NCBI GenBank assembly: GCA_903928445.1
Contig: CAIYRB010000010.1
Span: forward strand, 21,845-85,844
Direction of reading: 5' to 3'
Source: an uncultured Pseudomonadota bacterium
Lineage (GTDB): Bacteria > Bdellovibrionota_B > Oligoflexia > Oligoflexales > CAIYRB01
DNA: 64,000 nucleotides
Made by a program: the position numbers and the translations under genes. The notes below the pieces were generated by a model. The model was given only the letters and a program-made list of their open reading frames with translations. It ran no database searches and was not told the origin of the DNA. Position 1 is the stretch's first letter. Each line of letters opens with the position of its first letter. Positions 62,577 through 64,000 of the stretch are shown here, piece after piece.

Positions 62577-63190
62577 TTAAATCTTTTTATCACCCGCGTA
62601 GCTATGGAAATGTAGCGATCCATTTCTTCACGATTTCTGAAATCAAAATAGATGAGACTAACCTCATTGGGATCAGCGTCAGAATATTTAAAGGGATTTA
62701 TATCGGCGCGTTTCATACCGACTTTGCAGTACATTTCTCCGGGATTTGGAAATTCTGCAGTGCTAAAAGCGAAGTCATAAAGCTTACCACCTAAAAATTC
62801 GTAGTCAGCAGCCACTATCATTAAAAAGGCCGGCGAATTTTTTCTGTAGTCTCGATGAATGGCTAGTCGATTCATCTCAATTGATTTTCCAGTAAGTAGG
62901 AATTCAGGCATCTCACGATAGTGCTCAAGCTCAAACTTTCCGTCTAATTTAGGCGAATGTCTATGTGTGGCTATCAGCTTATTGCCATCGAAAATACCTA
63001 TCCAGAACGATATTGAGTCAAATGCATCGACTAAAAGACTTTGGTTTTTAAGAAACTCGGTTCTTAGTTTTGAAGGATTTTTTGGATCAGGTGTCCATTT
63101 CATCTCGTCCATATAGACTTCATGCAAAAGAATTCTCGCCTCGTCGATTTCTTCTTGCGTCTCTAAAGCTCTTGCTGTCAGGCGGCTCAT
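62573..63190 (-). CDS. GNAT protein of the N-acyl amino acid / autoinducer synthase type
   Basis: The 205-residue protein resembles FeeM-like N-acyl amino acid synthases, relatives of LuxI. Residues 10-35 (EEIDEARILLHEVYMDEMKW) match the LuxI/FeeM opening helix and VY..EM.W motif. KLIATHRHSP at about 71-80, SIEMNRLAIHRDYRKNS near 103-119 and the LYDFAFSTAE strand follow the synthase fold. Such enzymes join an acyl chain from acyl-ACP to an amino acid or similar amine. No signal or membrane segment is present. It is the first gene of a two-gene operon; the receptor-cyclase gene starts inside its stop codon (ATGA). Confidence 0.7.
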   Translation of the reverse strand: MSRLTARALETQEEIDEARILLHEVYMDEMKWTPDPKNPSKLRTEFLKNQSLLVDAFDSISFWIGIFDGNKLIATHRHSPKLDGKFELEHYREMPEFLLTGKSIEMNRLAIHRDYRKNSPAFLMIVAADYEFLGGKLYDFAFSTAEFPNPGEMYCKVGMKRADINPFKYSDADPNEVSLIYFDFRNREEMDRYISIATRVIKRFK

Positions 63191-63523
63191 GCTGTCCCTC
63201 TGATATTAGTCACCGTTGAGTTGCTTTTTAGGTGGGGAAGGAGAATGAGGGGTTCTGTTGTCAGAATCTTAGATCAAGTGGTTTAAGTTTATCCATCCAG
63301 ATCGAAGACATGCGAAAAGTTATCATCATTTTAACATGGCCTGATCCGCTGTGTCATTTGCTGAGGCCAACCTGTTATGGAGGTTACCGCTTTAGTGGCA
63401 AAAGACATTTGGATCATTTGTCAATCCTTGGCCTTATCCCTGACATTCCAGGCCGCCGGTAATGGCATACGAAAAACCCATACTGTACCCCTCGCCGGCG
63501 ATGCCAACCTATCAGACCCGTAG
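63191..63523. other. Intergenic stretch, promoter region of the GNAT-cyclase operon
   Basis: No supported gene is seen in these 333 bases. The first part must hold the promoter of the minus-strand operon, but I cannot name clear boxes. Confidence 0.4.
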
Positions 63524-63841
63524 ATGGTAGCCCACTCGAAGGGGGTTGACGCTTTACAGAATGAGGCGATCGTCCATGTGGCTGACTCGCCGGAGGCCAT
63601 GGCCGATAAAATCGCGCTCGATCCACAATTGCTTGAGCGATTGATTTGTGTGGTCACGGACTACCATTACGACAATTCACTGAAAAACGGAATGGATGTG
63701 GGTGCCGTGGTGAAGCAGGTCCGTCCAGATTTGCAGGTTCTTCTCATCTCGGACGATTCGTTCAATGCGAGCGATATGATAGGCGGGATCGATCGGGTCA
63801 TTCGCAAAGAGCCTTTGAACCTGGCGGGTCTAACCACCTGA
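63524..63841 (+). CDS. Truncated or degenerate receiver-domain protein
   Basis: The 105-residue product resembles the later two thirds of a receiver domain: Asp 46 in CVVTDYHYDN at the phosphoacceptor position, a Ser in LLISDDS near 76 and Lys in VIRKEP near 95. The first strand and the acidic pair that bind Mg are missing, so it is either a 5'-truncated remnant or a non-phosphorylatable receiver. No ribosome site is evident before the ATG. Confidence 0.5.
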   Translation: MVAHSKGVDALQNEAIVHVADSPEAMADKIALDPQLLERLICVVTDYHYDNSLKNGMDVGAVVKQVRPDLQVLLISDDSFNASDMIGGIDRVIRKEPLNLAGLTT

Positions 63842-63863
63842 CTTGGCAATCACCGCCGCCTAT

Positions 63864-64000
63864 TCATGTTTGTCCGACCTCCCTGAGAGTTACACCAGGG
63901 TCTTCGTTCTCCAAGCACCGCAGCAGGAAACGTCCGAACAGCGGCAAAGCATAGTCGTAAGCGCCGCGCCGCACCTTATAGATGATGTTCTTAGCCTGCA
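63864..64000 (-). CDS. 3' end of an unidentified gene
   Basis: The minus strand is open from the window edge to TGA at 63866-63864, 44 codons with GC-rich codon use (KNIIYKVRRGAYDYALPLF near the start of the visible part). The product continues beyond the window. No family can be named. Confidence 0.45.
   Translation of the reverse strand, partial: QAKNIIYKVRRGAYDYALPLFGRFLLRCLENEDPGVTLREVGQT

Overview
The window reads as chromosomal DNA of a Gram-negative, fairly GC-rich bacterium. Outer-membrane-type lipoproteins, ExbB/ExbD, a type II secretion GspC-like protein, Flp-type pilin, HtpG, TldD/TldE, PilZ and EAL proteins all fit a proteobacterial-type envelope. The large NAD-glutamate dehydrogenase, the MoxR-DUF58-VWA operon and the many secreted lipoproteins with Ser/Thr/Ala/Gly-rich linkers suggest, by inference only, the Bdellovibrionota/Oligoflexia or a related deltaproteobacterial-type lineage. 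No 16S gene is present to test this.

Region 1 (1-5.7 kb) is an accessory patch. After an APS kinase gene come a Fic protein, a complete AbiEi/AbiEii toxin-antitoxin pair with a readable promoter and two operator-like dyads, an IS66 TnpA remnant, a second toxin-antitoxin-like pair with its own promoter and palindrome, and the N-terminal stump of a tyrosine integrase. The stump lies about 100 bp from the 3' end of tRNA-Gly(GCC), the classic place for an integrated island.

Region 2 (5.7-25.2 kb) is core metabolism and envelope: exbB-exbD, a plant-type glutamate-cysteine ligase, NAD-glutamate dehydrogenase, an acyl-CoA dehydrogenase, a class III aminotransferase, a TIGR01777 epimerase-SRPBCC fusion, a PRC-barrel protein, a two-module FabG, phosphate acetyltransferase, an EAL phosphodiesterase and a small Flp-pilin operon.

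Region 3 (25.3-43.3 kb) holds the tightly coupled moxR-DUF58-(VWA/DUF4159)-(VWA/amidotransferase-like) operon, a GspC-like PDZ protein, a LOG-family protein, a PilZ protein, htpG, tldD-tldE and an exported sulfatase.

Region 4 (43.5-56.9 kb) is rich in exported and accessory functions: a pepsin-family aspartic protease with a lipobox, two small exported proteins, a P450-carbamoyltransferase gene pair, a HEAT/SEC-C protein, a membrane histidine kinase with a degenerate ATPase domain facing a stand-alone receiver, and two secreted glycosidase-like proteins (GH18-like and GH44).

Region 5 (56.9-64 kb) is more AT-rich and patchy. A membrane histidine kinase is flanked by two copies of a 26-bp repeat, followed by debris of an integrase and other mobile genes. 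A translationally coupled two-gene operon comes next: a GNAT/FeeM-like acyl-amino-acid (autoinducer) synthase and a seven-helix receptor fused to a class III nucleotidyl cyclase. This synthase-receptor-cyclase pair is the best candidate for an undescribed signalling system. The window ends with a truncated receiver-like ORF and the 3' end of a minus-strand gene.
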